Source of the DNA: Agrobacterium genomosp. 13 str. CFBP 6927
GTDB taxonomy: Bacteria; Pseudomonadota; Alphaproteobacteria; Rhizobiales; Rhizobiaceae
Length of the DNA stretch: 64,000 nucleotides
Direction of reading: 5' to 3'
Assembly (NCBI GenBank): GCA_900012615.1
Contig: LT009756.1
Span: forward strand, 2,193,452-2,257,451
Shown here piece after piece: positions 1-8,948 of this stretch. The translations under genes and the position numbers were made by a program. Numbering within the stretch: the first letter of the stretch is position 1; each line of letters starts with the position of its first letter. The notes under the pieces were generated by a model that worked only from the letters and a program-made list of their open reading frames with translations, made no database searches and was not told the origin of the DNA.

Positions 1-98
1 GCGTCGCGCGCGCGCGCGCGCGTCGCGCGCGCGCGCGCGCGCGCGCGCGCGCGCGCGCGCGAGAGAGAGAGCGAGAGAGAGAGAGAAAAAAAAAAAAA
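1..98. repeat. Low-complexity CG / GA / poly-A run at window edge
   Basis: The first 98 bases are CG dinucleotides, then GA dinucleotides, then about 13 A residues, with no coding capacity. The run then gives way abruptly to ordinary GC-rich sequence. Ordered simple repeats of this kind at the very end of a sequence fit a contig-end sequencing or assembly artefact better than a natural locus. Nothing functional is inferred. Confidence 0.8.
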
Positions 99-149
99 AC
101 ACCCTCCCCCGAATATCTCGACGCTCGCCCCCTCATCCCGCTGCCGCGA

Positions 150-172
150 CCTTCTCCCCGGCGGGGAGAAGG
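150..172. repeat. Perfect hairpin in intergenic rhizobial repeat
   Basis: A 10-bp perfect inverted repeat (CCTTCTCCCC / GGGGAGAAGG) with a 3-nt spacer lies in the non-coding region before the MaoC pair. The surrounding CCCCCTCAT...CTCCCC text resembles palindromic intergenic repeats common in Rhizobiaceae and is similar in style to the larger element at 34917-35095. The rest of 173-298 holds only the presumed promoter region. Confidence 0.6.
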
Positions 173-233
173 CGAAAGACGCGCCCACTCGCGCCACAAC
201 ATATCCCTGCTCCGCGTCGCATCCTAGATTTGA

Positions 234-247
234 CCTTTACGTAAAGG
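234..247. promoter_or_regulatory. Perfect 14-bp palindrome, candidate operator
   Basis: CCTTTAC/GTAAAGG is a perfect palindrome within TTGACCTTTACGTAAAGG, about 50 nt upstream of the first MaoC gene. TTTACGTAAA-type palindromes are known targets of MerR-family LiuR-like regulators of acyl-CoA and branched-chain amino acid catabolism in proteobacteria. Assignment to such a regulator is inference; no regulator gene lies next to it. Confidence 0.5.
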
Positions 248-298
248 GAAAAATCATTTTAGATGCCGGCGATATTGACTGTGCGAAGGGAGGAAACC

Positions 299-772
299 AT
301 GGCGCCGGTCGCGACATATGCCTACGAAGATTTTTCCGCCGGGCGGGAATTTCCACTTGGACCGCAATCGATTTCCGCGGAACAAATCATCGCTTTTGCC
401 AGTGAGTTTGACCCCCAGCCCATGCATCTTTCAGAAGAGGCGGGCCGGCAGAGCATTCTCGGCGGACTGGCGGCTTCCGGCTGGCACACCTGCAGCCTGC
501 TGATGCGGATGATGGCGGACAGCTACATCTCCGATTCCACCTCGCAGGGCAGCCCCGGCATTGATTATGTCGACTGGAAGAAACCGGTTCTAGCGGGAGA
601 TACGCTCTCTGGAAAATCCATAGTGCTGGAACAGCGCACCTCTGGCTCCCGCCCCGGTATCGGCCTCGTGAGATTCCGTCACGAACTCTATAATCAGCGC
701 GGCGTTCTGGTATCGCATGGAGAAAACACCGTGATGTTCCGCATGCGCGCGGATGGAGGCGTTACAGCATGA
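299..772 (+). CDS. MaoC-family dehydratase/hydratase (first of tandem pair)
   Basis: This 157-residue protein is a single hot-dog domain of the MaoC/R-specific enoyl-CoA hydratase type. The segment FDPQPMH (Asp38 to His43) matches the catalytic Asp/His signature of the hydratase-2 motif. Members of the family hydrate enoyl-CoA or related thioesters in the cytoplasm; the substrate here is unknown. I chose ATG 299 over the in-frame ATG at 263 because GGGAGG sits 5 nt upstream of 299. The stop overlaps the ATG of the next gene by four bases, so the two are translationally coupled and may form a heterodimer. Confidence 0.85.
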   Translation: MAPVATYAYEDFSAGREFPLGPQSISAEQIIAFASEFDPQPMHLSEEAGRQSILGGLAASGWHTCSLLMRMMADSYISDSTSQGSPGIDYVDWKKPVLAGDTLSGKSIVLEQRTSGSRPGIGLVRFRHELYNQRGVLVSHGENTVMFRMRADGGVTA

Positions 773-1236
773 GACTGGCAGAACTCTCTCCCATCGGCGA
801 ACGCGTCACCCTCGACACGCTGCATTTTTCCGCTGAAGACATCGTCCGTTTCGCCCGCGATTTCGACCCACAGCCCTTTCATCTCGATGCCGAAGCAGCA
901 AAGGAAAGCGTTTTCGGCGCGCTATGCGCCTCCGGCTGGCACACCGGCGCGGGCTGGATGAAATGTTTTCTTTCCCATTGGGCGAAAGAGGTCAAAAGAC
1001 TGAAACAACAGGGTCTTGAACCGCCGAAACTTGGCCCCTCCCCCGGCTTTCGTGAACTCAAATGGAAGAAACCGGTATTTGCCGGCGACGATGTAACCTA
1101 TTTCGTCACCCTGCTTGAGACCCGCCCGCTGGAAACCCGCGCCGGCATCTGGCTCAACACCACTTTCAATGAGGGTGTGAACCAGTCAGGTGAAACTGTG
1201 CTGACTTTCCGCAGCGGGGTTCTGGAATTCGAATAG
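769..1236 (+). CDS. MaoC-family dehydratase (second of tandem pair)
   Basis: This 155-residue hot-dog protein is homologous to its upstream neighbour, with the same FDPQPFH catalytic segment (Asp33, His38), the same SGWHT motif and the same WKKPV(L/F)AGD block. Both copies keep the catalytic pair, so neither looks degenerate. The ATG overlaps the previous stop (ATGA). An acyl-CoA hydratase-like role is inferred from the family; the true substrate cannot be read from the sequence. Confidence 0.85.
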   Translation: MRLAELSPIGERVTLDTLHFSAEDIVRFARDFDPQPFHLDAEAAKESVFGALCASGWHTGAGWMKCFLSHWAKEVKRLKQQGLEPPKLGPSPGFRELKWKKPVFAGDDVTYFVTLLETRPLETRAGIWLNTTFNEGVNQSGETVLTFRSGVLEFE

Positions 1237-1299
1237 GTGCTGGCCGACATCACTCCGCCGCGATACCTTCGAAACAGGAATCGCGGTGGGCAGGTCAAT

Positions 1300-1908
1300 A
1301 TGGATGATATTCTCGAAGGGTATGCTGCGGCAGCGACACCGGAGCTGATTTCCAGATTCGACAATCTGGACTGCGGGGAGATTTACGCACCCGTCATCGA
1401 TCTCCTGCCAGCGACACCGTGCCGGATCGCGGATATCGGCAGCGGCACCGGGCGCGACGCCGCCTGGTTTGCCGCGCAGGGCCATGATGTTCTGGCCGTG
1501 GAGCCGGTTGAAGAGCTTCGTGAACCCGGCATTCAATTACACCCATCGGACAGAATAACGTGGCTGGATGACGCTGTGCCCGAATTGGCGAAGGCTCGCC
1601 GCTACGGCGTCTTCGATCTGGTTGCCCTGTGCGGCGTCTGGCACCACATCGATCACGGGGCGAGGCAGACGGCAATGCAAAGCCTCTCGGAAATGACGAC
1701 GATGGGCGGATTGCTGATCATGTCGCTGCGTCACGGCCCCGCACCCGCAGGCCGCCGCGCCTTCACCATTTCACCGGCCGAAACCATAGACCACGCCACC
1801 CGCCTCGGCTTCACCCTGATCCGACAGGTGGATGTTGGCTCTATTCAGGCGGGAAACCGCGCCCTCGGCGTTCGCTGGACATGGATCGCTCTGGGAAAGA
1901 CCAGTTAA
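1300..1908 (+). CDS. Class I SAM-dependent methyltransferase
   Basis: This 202-residue protein carries the SAM-binding motif I as IADIGSGTGRDAAWFAAQG near residues 43-59, followed by an acidic strand end (VEPVEEL). A later LVALCGVWHHID segment fits motif II/III of class I methyltransferases. The acceptor substrate is unknown. The frame is open from 1237, but ATG 1300 gives MDDILEGYAAAA, a typical start, with GGTGGG upstream. It follows the MaoC pair in the same direction and may be cotranscribed. Confidence 0.8.
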   Translation: MDDILEGYAAAATPELISRFDNLDCGEIYAPVIDLLPATPCRIADIGSGTGRDAAWFAAQGHDVLAVEPVEELREPGIQLHPSDRITWLDDAVPELAKARRYGVFDLVALCGVWHHIDHGARQTAMQSLSEMTTMGGLLIMSLRHGPAPAGRRAFTISPAETIDHATRLGFTLIRQVDVGSIQAGNRALGVRWTWIALGKTS

Positions 1909-1914
1909 AAGAGC

Positions 1915-1932
1915 GGGCTGCCGCAGCAGCCC
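1915..1932 (-). terminator. Rho-independent terminator of apt
   Basis: Read on the minus strand, a 7-bp perfect stem (GGGCTGC/GCAGCCC) with a 4-nt loop is followed by GCTCTTTT. It lies just after the apt stop. It also sits after the methyltransferase stop on the other strand and could act in both directions. Confidence 0.6.
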
Positions 1933-1950
1933 CGACCCGTTCTTTCGGCC

Positions 1951-2493
1951 TCAATGGCCTGAAAATTCCACCAGCGTCCGCACCTCGACGCCGAGGTCTT
2001 CCAGCTTCTTGCGCCCACCGAGATCGGGCAGATCGATGACGAAGCAGGCGGAAACGATTTCCGCCCCCATCTGCCGCAACAGCTTCACCGCGCCTTCGGC
2101 GGTGCCGCCGGTCGCAATCAGGTCATCGACAAGAATGACCTTCTCGCCGGGCTGCACGGCATCCACATGCATTTCCATTTCATCGACGCCGTATTCGAGG
2201 CTGTAGGCGACGCGCACGGTGGTGTGTGGCAGCTTGCCTTTCTTGCGGATCGGCACGAAACCGGCCGAAAGCTGATGCGCCACCGCTCCGCCCAGAATGA
2301 AGCCGCGTGCTTCCATGCCGGCGATTTTGTCGATCTTCGTGCCCGCATAGGGCTGCACAAGCTCGTCCACGGCACGGCGGAAAGCGCGCGGATTGCCGAG
2401 CAGCGTCGTGATGTCCCGGAAGATGATGCCCGGCTTCGGATAGTCGGGAATGGAGCGGATGGCAGCGGAAAGCTCCGAAGCGATAACGGTCAT
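1951..2493 (-). CDS. apt: Adenine phosphoribosyltransferase
   Basis: This 180-residue cytoplasmic enzyme converts adenine and PRPP to AMP in purine salvage. The PRPP-binding loop [16 protein letters not shown] lies at residues 119-134, and [19 protein letters not shown] at 57-75 is typical of the bacterial Apt family. The length matches the family. The frame is open to 2700, but ATG 2493 gives the standard [20 protein letters not shown]-terminus. It is transcribed away from the bc1 operon terminator and appears monocistronic. Confidence 0.95.
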   Translation of the reverse strand: MTVIASELSAAIRSIPDYPKPGIIFRDITTLLGNPRAFRRAVDELVQPYAGTKIDKIAGMEARGFILGGAVAHQLSAGFVPIRKKGKLPHTTVRVAYSLEYGVDEMEMHVDAVQPGEKVILVDDLIATGGTAEGAVKLLRQMGAEIVSACFVIDLPDLGGRKKLEDLGVEVRTLVEFSGH

Positions 2494-2654
2494 GGTATTT
2501 CCAGTTACAATGGGAAATGGATCAGAAGGTTCGGGGCACCCTATCAACTTGGCGGCTGCGGACCAACAAAAAAGGACCGGCGAAACCGTCAGCGAGCGAA
2601 GCCACTGGCAGATATCGAGATGCGGATCACCGTCATGACATCCCTCAACACATG

Positions 2655-2685
2655 AAAAGGCCCCCAGGGTAAGACCATGGGGGCC
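2655..2685 (-). terminator. Terminator of petABC operon
   Basis: On the minus strand a stem of GGCCCCCA/TGGGGGCC (2659-2666 with 2678-2685) is followed by TTTTC. It lies about 27 nt past the cytochrome c1 stop and fits an intrinsic terminator for the operon. Confidence 0.75.
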
Positions 2686-2711
2686 AGTGATTGCAGCCAT
2701 TTAAAACCGGC

Positions 2712-3596
2712 TCAATGTTCCTTGCGGGCGTAGACCGATTTCTTGGTGAGATAGATCAGCGCCGTGAAGATGAACAGGAACACCATGACCATGAAGCCGG
2801 TGCGCTTGCGCTGTTCCAGATGCGGCTCTGCGGCCCACATCAGGAATGCCGACACGTCCTTGGAATATTGATCCACGGTCTGCGGCGCACCGTCATCATA
2901 GGTGACCTGATCGGCACTGATCGGCGGCGCCATCTTCAGCGCCACGGCGCTGACGAAATACGGGTTGAAATGCGTGCCTTCCGACACTTCAACGCCGGCA
3001 GGTGCATCCTGATATCCGGTCAGCAGCGCATGGATGTAATCCGGGCCGCCTTCCTGATAACCGCCGATAATGGGGATCATGTCGATGATGAATTGCGGGA
3101 ACCCGCGTTCAACACCGCGTGCCTTGGCAAGCAGCGACATGTCGGGCGGGGCGGCTCCGCCATTGGCGGCGGCTGCCGCCTCATGGTTCGGGAACGGCGA
3201 GGGGAAATGATCGGAAGGCACGGCCTTGCGATTATACATTTCGCCTTCGGCATTCGGCCCGTCCTGCACTTCATATTCAGCGGCGAAAGCCTTTACCTGC
3301 TCTTCCGAATAGCCGAGATCCCCGAGCGTGCGGAAAGAAACAAGACTCATCGAATGGCAGGCGGAGCAGACTTCCTTGTAGACCTTGAGGCCTCGCTGCA
3401 GCTGGCCCTTGTCGTATTTGCCGAAAGGTCCGGCAAAGGACCAGCTCTGCTCCTCGGGCTTGATGACCGGGAAGTGACCGCCGGCGATCGCGTGTTCCGT
3501 CTTGGTGGCGAGATCATGGCTCTCCTCCGCCGCAAAAGCGGCGGCGGAACAGCCAATGGCGGCGATAAGCGCGATGCTCGTGAGAAGCGTCTTCAT
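2712..3596 (-). CDS. petC: Ubiquinol-cytochrome c reductase, cytochrome c1 subunit
   Basis: This 294-residue haem protein transfers electrons from the Rieske centre to cytochrome c in the bc1 complex. The residues show a signal peptide (about 1-23), a haem-binding CSACH at 77-81, and a C-terminal membrane anchor (GFMVMVFLFIFTALIYL) with a positively charged tail. ATG 3596 has AAGGAAGG nine nt upstream; ATG 3605 is in frame but abuts the same site. It is the last gene of petABC, 22 nt after petB. Unlike Bradyrhizobium fbcH, cytochrome b and c1 are separate genes here. Confidence 0.95.
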   Translation of the reverse strand: MKTLLTSIALIAAIGCSAAAFAAEESHDLATKTEHAIAGGHFPVIKPEEQSWSFAGPFGKYDKGQLQRGLKVYKEVCSACHSMSLVSFRTLGDLGYSEEQVKAFAAEYEVQDGPNAEGEMYNRKAVPSDHFPSPFPNHEAAAAANGGAAPPDMSLLAKARGVERGFPQFIIDMIPIIGGYQEGGPDYIHALLTGYQDAPAGVEVSEGTHFNPYFVSAVALKMAPPISADQVTYDDGAPQTVDQYSKDVSAFLMWAAEPHLEQRKRTGFMVMVFLFIFTALIYLTKKSVYARKEH

Positions 3597-3618
3597 TGTC
3601 GTCATCCTTCCTTCGCGC

Positions 3619-4902
3619 TCAGATCTGGGCAGCCGCTGGCGCGGCACCCTTCTTGGCGGCGTTCTTTTCAAGAACGGCCTCGGTAATCGAATTCGGAATA
3701 CGCCGCGGCGTTTCGACCAGACCGAGGATCGGCATGATGACGAGGAAGAAGCCGAAATAGTAGAGCGTGCCGATCTGCGACATGACGACATAGAGGCCTT
3801 CCGCAGGGCGCGAACCCAGCCAGCCGAGCAGGATGGCGTTGACCACGAACAGCCAGAAGAACATCTTGTACCAGGGACGATAGACGGCGGAGCGAACCTT
3901 CGACGTATCGAGCCAGGGCAGGAAGAACAGCACGATGATCGCGCCGAACATCACGAGAACGCCACCGAGCTTGGAATCGATCGGCCCGATATTGAAGGTG
4001 ATGGCGCGCAGCATCGCGTAGAACGGCAGGTAATACCATTCCGGCACGATATGCGCCGGCGTCTTCAGCGGGTCCGCCATGATGTAGTTATCAGGGTGGC
4101 CGAGGAAGTTCGGCATGTAGAAGATGAACCACGCATAGGCGATCAGGAACACCGAAACGCCGAGCGCATCCTTCAGCGTCGCATAGGGCGTGAAGGGAAC
4201 CGTGTCGGTCTTGCTCTTCACTTCCACACCGGTCGGGTTGGTCTGGCCGGTCACATGCAGCGCCCAGATATGCAGGATGACGACACCCGCGATCATGAAG
4301 GGCAGCAGGTAATGCAGCGCAAAGAAGCGGTTGAGCGTCGGATTGTCCACCGCAAAGCCACCGAGCAGGAACTGCTGGATCCATTCACCCACGAGCGGGA
4401 AAGCCGTGAAGAAGCCGGTGATGACGGTGGCGCCCCAGAAGGACATCTGACCCCAGGGCAGAACGTAGCCCATGAAACCCGTCGCCATCATCAAAAGATA
4501 GATCACGCAGCCGAGAATCCAGAGGATTTCGCGCGGCGCCTTGTAGGAGCCATAATAGAGGCCACGGGCGATGTGCAGGTAAACCGCGATGAAGAAGAAG
4601 GACGCACCGTTGGCATGCATGTAGCGCAGCAGCCAGCCATGGTTGACGTCACGCATGATCTTTTCGACGGAATTGAAGGCAACCGTCGTTTCCGCGGCAT
4701 AATGCATGGCAAGCACGACGCCGGTGAGGATCTGCACGATCAGCATCACCGAAAGCATCGCACCGAAGGTATAGGCGTAGTTCAGGTTACGCGGGACAGG
4801 ATAGGCAACGAAGCTGTCATAGATCAAGCGCGGCAAGGGAAGCCGCGAATCGATCCACCTCTCGATGCCGGTGGACGGCTGATAACTGGAATGGCCACTC
4901 AT
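3619..4902 (-). CDS. petB: Ubiquinol-cytochrome c reductase, cytochrome b subunit
   Basis: This 427-residue integral membrane protein holds both b haems and the quinol sites. Recognisable family blocks include the N-terminal [21 protein letters not shown] helix, [26 protein letters not shown], the Qo loop [20 protein letters not shown], and [14 protein letters not shown] (the PEWY motif). Paired histidines for haem ligation lie in helices B and D. The length suits the full-length 8-helix form. It sits between petA and petC with short spacers. Confidence 0.97.
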   Translation of the reverse strand: MSGHSSYQPSTGIERWIDSRLPLPRLIYDSFVAYPVPRNLNYAYTFGAMLSVMLIVQILTGVVLAMHYAAETTVAFNSVEKIMRDVNHGWLLRYMHANGASFFFIAVYLHIARGLYYGSYKAPREILWILGCVIYLLMMATGFMGYVLPWGQMSFWGATVITGFFTAFPLVGEWIQQFLLGGFAVDNPTLNRFFALHYLLPFMIAGVVILHIWALHVTGQTNPTGVEVKSKTDTVPFTPYATLKDALGVSVFLIAYAWFIFYMPNFLGHPDNYIMADPLKTPAHIVPEWYYLPFYAMLRAITFNIGPIDSKLGGVLVMFGAIIVLFFLPWLDTSKVRSAVYRPWYKMFFWLFVVNAILLGWLGSRPAEGLYVVMSQIGTLYYFGFFLVIMPILGLVETPRRIPNSITEAVLEKNAAKKGAAPAAAQI

Positions 4903-4916
4903 GAATATCTGTCCCC

Positions 4917-5495
4917 TTATCCGATCTTGATCACGGTATCGGATGTGAATGCAAATGTCGGGATGGCGAGGTTCTGCGGCGCCGGACCCTTACGTATGCG
5001 GCCCGCCGTATCGTAGTGCGAGCCATGGCAGGGACAGAACCACCCGCCGAAATCGCCGGCCTGGCCGAGCGGAACACAACCGAGATGGGTGCAGGAACCG
5101 ACCATGACGATCCAGTTCTCCTTGCCCTGACCGGCGGAACGGTCAATATCCGTCGCCTGCGCGTCTGCGGCGATATTGGCATTGCGTGCCACCGGATCCT
5201 TGAGATCGCCAAGAGCGACGGCCTTGGCTTCGTCGATTTCCTTTTCCGTGCGGTTACGGATGAAGATCGGCTTGCCGCGCCACTTCACGGTGAGTGACAT
5301 GCCCGGCTCGACCGCCGCCACATCCACCTCGATGGAGGCGAGCGCCAGCGTCGATGCGTCTGGGCGCATCTGGTCGATAAAGGGCCATGCGACGGCGGCG
5401 GCACCGACGGCGCCCGCCATTCCGGTTACTAGATATAGAAAATCGCGACGGGTCGGTTCACCCGAGGCGTCGTGATTGGTTACGTGCTCGCTCAC
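4917..5495 (-). CDS. petA: Ubiquinol-cytochrome c reductase, Rieske iron-sulfur subunit
   Basis: This 192-residue protein carries the 2Fe-2S cluster that accepts the first electron from quinol. CTHLGC at 135-140 and CPCHGS at 154-159 supply the two Cys and two His ligands and the disulphide cysteines. [11 protein letters not shown] at 15-25 is a twin-arginine signal-anchor, so the protein is exported folded by Tat. It is the first gene of petABC; the stop lies 14 nt before petB. Confidence 0.97.
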   Translation of the reverse strand: MSEHVTNHDASGEPTRRDFLYLVTGMAGAVGAAAVAWPFIDQMRPDASTLALASIEVDVAAVEPGMSLTVKWRGKPIFIRNRTEKEIDEAKAVALGDLKDPVARNANIAADAQATDIDRSAGQGKENWIVMVGSCTHLGCVPLGQAGDFGGWFCPCHGSHYDTAGRIRKGPAPQNLAIPTFAFTSDTVIKIG

Positions 5496-5805
5496 CGCTA
5501 CACCATCCTCTGCGCTGTTTTTGCCGTAAATCGCATGAGTCCTCCCGCTATGATTTGATCCAAGACAAACTCCGTCCCATCGTCTCGGTCATTCTCGCGG
5601 CGTTTGAGAAACCGCGTCATTCTGTTTGATCGCAAAATATTGACTGACTTGGCAAGAGCAAAGCACACAAAGCTGCCGTAATTCTGCCTGAGGGGCCCGA
5701 TTTGTTTCTCATTTTTTCACAAGGCTTGGCAGGCGGGCAACATTGTGCGCACCCCGGCGCCGTGTTAGGAGACGCGAAGGGAGAGCTTGGAAAGCAGGGA
5801 TTCGG
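5496..5805. other. Divergent intergenic region, petA / EEP gene
   Basis: This 310-base gap separates the divergently transcribed petA and endonuclease/exonuclease/phosphatase-family gene, so promoters for both should lie here. I see no convincing operator, riboswitch, small ORF with a strong ribosome site or repeat in it. Confidence 0.5.
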
Positions 5806-6738
5806 ATGACGGCGAAGCTCGCTTGCATGGTCTCCACCGTGGTGGCTGCCGTTCTTTTTATCGCCAGCCTGCGTTATGTGACCGATTTCTGGCTTTTAGC
5901 CTTCGTCACAAGCTTTCAGCTTCACATCGCCATTGCCTGTATCCTGCTGTCATGCCTGATATTCTGGCTCACGCGCGACGCGATTTCCGCTGTTCTGGTC
6001 GTCTGGTCGCTTGCGCTCGCCATCCATGCCATCGCCATGCTCATGGAATTTTCCACCTCCGCCACCGCTGCACCCGGGGCCAAGCCTTTCCGGCTATTGT
6101 CCTTCAACGTGCTGATGGACAATGCCGCCAATGCGGATGCGATTGCCGATACCATTCTCGAATCGGGCGCCGACGCGGTCTATCTGTTCGAGGCAACGGC
6201 GCTGCAATCGGTTCTGCCGCGCCTGCAGCAAACCTACCCATACAGGCTCGGCTGCTTTTCCGGCACGCCGACCTGCGACCTGTTGATCCTGTCAAAGCGG
6301 CCTTTGCTGGAAGGCCGTTTCCACAGCCTCAGCGATCTGCGCCGCGACCGTTTCGCCATTGCCAGCATCGACTTTGACGGCACGGAACTGACGCTTGCCG
6401 CCGGCCACATCACCAAACCCTATTTCGACGATTATCACCGCGACGAGCTGGACGAAGTCAGCGAGATTCTCTTTCGCGTCACCGGGCCGCTCATTCTGGC
6501 CGGAGACTTCAATTCAGCGAGCATCGCTCCCGACATGCGTGATTTTCTTGCCGCCAACGATCTGAAGAAAGCGGTCTGGGAACCTGCCACATGGCCAACC
6601 AGGGCGGGCCTCTTCGGCATCGCCATCGACCACATCTTCGCCCGCGAACCGGCGACGCTGATGAAAACCACCCGCCTGCCCGACCGCCTCGGCTCCAATC
6701 ACTATGGGCTGGTGGCCGATTTCATGATCGGAAAATAA
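5806..6738 (+). CDS. Endonuclease/exonuclease/phosphatase-family membrane protein
   Basis: This 310-residue protein has about three hydrophobic N-terminal segments (residues ~5-85) followed by an EEP (DNase I-like) domain. FNVLMDNAANADAIADTI, YLFEAT, LAGHITKP, LAGDFNSA and the C-terminal SNHYGLVADF match the ordered metal- and phosphate-binding motifs of the fold. The catalytic domain probably faces the periplasm. The substrate could be nucleic acid, a phosphodiester or a lipid; the sequence does not say which. ATG 5806 follows AGGGA with a 5-nt spacer and is preferred over the open frame from 5743. Confidence 0.8.
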   Translation: MTAKLACMVSTVVAAVLFIASLRYVTDFWLLAFVTSFQLHIAIACILLSCLIFWLTRDAISAVLVVWSLALAIHAIAMLMEFSTSATAAPGAKPFRLLSFNVLMDNAANADAIADTILESGADAVYLFEATALQSVLPRLQQTYPYRLGCFSGTPTCDLLILSKRPLLEGRFHSLSDLRRDRFAIASIDFDGTELTLAAGHITKPYFDDYHRDELDEVSEILFRVTGPLILAGDFNSASIAPDMRDFLAANDLKKAVWEPATWPTRAGLFGIAIDHIFAREPATLMKTTRLPDRLGSNHYGLVADFMIGK

Positions 6739-6747
6739 TCGCCGGTC

Positions 6748-8616
6748 CTATTGGGCGGCCTCATCGGCGGCAAGAAAACCGCCCGACTGCCGTGCCCAAA
6801 GCTCCGAGTATAGACCGCCCTTCGAGACCAGATCGGAATGGTTGCCCTGTTCCACGATCCGACCCTGATCCATCACGATCAACCGGTCGAGAGCGGCGAT
6901 CGTCGACAGACGGTGGGCGATGGCCAGCACCGTCTTGCCATGCATCAATTCGTCGAGATTGCTCTGGATCGCCGCTTCCGCCTCCGAATCGAGTGCCGAG
7001 GTTGCCTCGTCGAGCACGAGAATCGGCGCGTCCTTCAGCATCACGCGGGCAATGGCGATGCGCTGCCGCTGGCCGCCGGACAATTTCACCCCGCGCTCGC
7101 CGACATGCGCGTCGAAGCCCAGACGGCCGCGCTGGTCCACCAGCCTGGCGATGAAATCATCCGCCTTTGCCCGGCGCGTCGCCTCCAGCAATTGCGCTTC
7201 GGTGGCGTCGGTGCGGCCGAACATGATGTTGTCGCGGATGGAACGGTGCAGCAGCGACGTATCCTGCGTGACCATGCCAATATGGGCGCGTAGCGATTCC
7301 TGCGTCACCCTGGCGATATCCTGCCCGTCAATCAGGATGCGGCCTTTCTCGACATCGTAAAACCGCAGGATCAGGTTGACGAGCGTGGATTTGCCAGCAC
7401 CGGAGCGACCGACGATGCCGACCTTTTCCCCCGCTTTGATATCGAGATTGAGATGATCGATGACGCCATTCGCCCGCCCGTAATGGAAGCTGACATTCTC
7501 AAAGCGAATGCTCGGCTTCTTCACTTCCAGCACCGTTGCATCGGGCGCGTCGACGAGACCGATCGGCTGCGAAATCAGTTCCGCGGCATTCTGTACCGTG
7601 CCGAAATTGCGCATGATGCCGTTGAACTGCGTCATCAACCGCCCGAGCAGGAAATTGAGGCGCAGCACCAGAGCCAGCGTAAAGGCGACCGCACCGGAAC
7701 TGATCCTGCCGGACAGCCATAGGTCGATGCAGAGGGCGGCCATTGACGTGATCATCACGCCCGACAGCAGCGCCATGGAGGCGCGCACGCCGGTGATGAA
7801 CCGCGTAAACGTCATGGTGGCGTTCTGGAAAATATCGAAGCCCTGCCGCATGTAGCGGTCATTGGCGTCGTCGCGCCCGAACAGCCTGAGTGTCTGGATA
7901 TTGCTGTAGGCGTCCACCATGCGGCCGGAGAGCATGGAGGCGGCTTCGGCCGTCTCTTTCGAATGGTAGCGAATGCGCGGCACGAAATAACGCGCCAGCG
8001 CCGAAAAGATTAGCACCCAGACAAGCACGACGACCGCAAGCCGCCAGTCCAGCCCGCCGATCAGAAACAGCATCGAGACGGAATAAATCCCGACGAACCA
8101 GACGCTTTCCATCAGCGAGGTGACGAGATCGCCCGCCGCCTGCCCGCCCGACCAGACCTTGGTGACGATGCGGCCGGAAAAATCGTTCTGGAAGAAGGTC
8201 AGCGATTGCCGCGCCACATGCATGTAGGATTGCCAGCGCACCAGATTGTAAAAACCGGGTGTAATGATCTGCTGGTCCACCAGCGCGGTGATCATCGTGA
8301 CGATGAAGCGCACAACGCCGATCAACACCAGCATGCCGACAAGTTCGCCGCCATGGGCGGCAAGCAGGCCTGCCCAGCCTTCATCGGGCTTCACGGTCGA
8401 GAGAATATCCACCAGCCGCCCGACGAACCAGAACAGCGCCGCCTCAATGGCCGCCGTCAGCCCGCCCAGCACCAGCATCGCGAAAAACGGCGCCTTGGCT
8501 TGAGAAATATAGAACCAGATGAAGGCGAATGTGTTTTCGGGCGGCCGCAGGTCGTCCTTTCGGGCGAAGGGCTTGATCCAGTTCTCGAAGAACTCGAAGA
8601 TGCGCGTAATGACCAT
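6748..8616 (-). CDS. ABC exporter, fused permease and ATPase (type IV fold)
   Basis: This 622-residue half-transporter has an N-terminal six-helix membrane domain and a C-terminal ATPase. Walker A GRSGAGKS is near 403, the LSGGQ signature at 512, and Walker B ILVLDE near 532 with the catalytic Glu and H-loop (AHRLST). The domain order is that of MsbA/lipid and multidrug exporters, which act as dimers. It is a paralogue of the gene at 8949-10799, with matching N-termini (FEFFENWIKPF versus FGWFEKRLDPF). The substrate is unknown. The two genes are separated by a 332-nt gap holding a mosaic repeat, so they are probably separate transcripts. Confidence 0.9.
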   Translation of the reverse strand: MVITRIFEFFENWIKPFARKDDLRPPENTFAFIWFYISQAKAPFFAMLVLGGLTAAIEAALFWFVGRLVDILSTVKPDEGWAGLLAAHGGELVGMLVLIGVVRFIVTMITALVDQQIITPGFYNLVRWQSYMHVARQSLTFFQNDFSGRIVTKVWSGGQAAGDLVTSLMESVWFVGIYSVSMLFLIGGLDWRLAVVVLVWVLIFSALARYFVPRIRYHSKETAEAASMLSGRMVDAYSNIQTLRLFGRDDANDRYMRQGFDIFQNATMTFTRFITGVRASMALLSGVMITSMAALCIDLWLSGRISSGAVAFTLALVLRLNFLLGRLMTQFNGIMRNFGTVQNAAELISQPIGLVDAPDATVLEVKKPSIRFENVSFHYGRANGVIDHLNLDIKAGEKVGIVGRSGAGKSTLVNLILRFYDVEKGRILIDGQDIARVTQESLRAHIGMVTQDTSLLHRSIRDNIMFGRTDATEAQLLEATRRAKADDFIARLVDQRGRLGFDAHVGERGVKLSGGQRQRIAIARVMLKDAPILVLDEATSALDSEAEAAIQSNLDELMHGKTVLAIAHRLSTIAALDRLIVMDQGRIVEQGNHSDLVSKGGLYSELWARQSGGFLAADEAAQ

Positions 8617-8948
8617 GATCCGGATATAGGCGGATTCCCGTTGGGGGAACAGCCGCCGAGCCTTGGGGAAGAGATTATATTTCGGTAACGTTGGGGGAAT
8701 GAGAAAGGGCGGGAAATGTTCCCCGTCCTTAAATCAACCTATCGATATTTTACGCATCGGCAGCATCCTCACACCGTCACCCCGGACTGGATCCGGGGTC
8801 CAGCGTGATCAAGTCTTTGATCGCAAAAGATTCTTCTCACGGCGCAGACGCGCCATGGCTGGATGCCGGCTCAAGGCCGGCATGACGGGAGAGAGGCTTT
8901 AAGCCCTCAACGAAAAGGGCGGGGAATACCCCCGCCCTCACATTATCC
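8617..8948. other. Gap between ABC exporter genes
   Basis: This 332-base non-coding stretch contains the 115-bp palindromic mosaic element at 8774-8888 and a GC-rich tail before the stop of the next gene. The sequence GTTGGGGGAA occurs twice (8640s and 8690s). I see no gene with a credible ribosome-binding site. Confidence 0.6.
8774..8888 (-). repeat. 115-bp interspersed mosaic element, copy 1
   Basis: The element starts CCGTCA and ends TGACGG, so its ends are inverted. Internal palindromes include CCCCGGA...TCCGGGG and GCCGGCTCAAGGCCGGC. Its reverse complement aligns end to end with 31351-31465: same length and mostly the same bases, including GGCGCGTCTGCGCCGTG and CAAAGACTTG. It is therefore one mobile or amplified intergenic element present in two orientations. 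Confidence 0.8.

Noticed and set aside
8684..8700. GTAACG-like element in the ABC spacer
   Set aside because: No CGAAT element at 15-18 bases, so it is not a SigF-type promoter.
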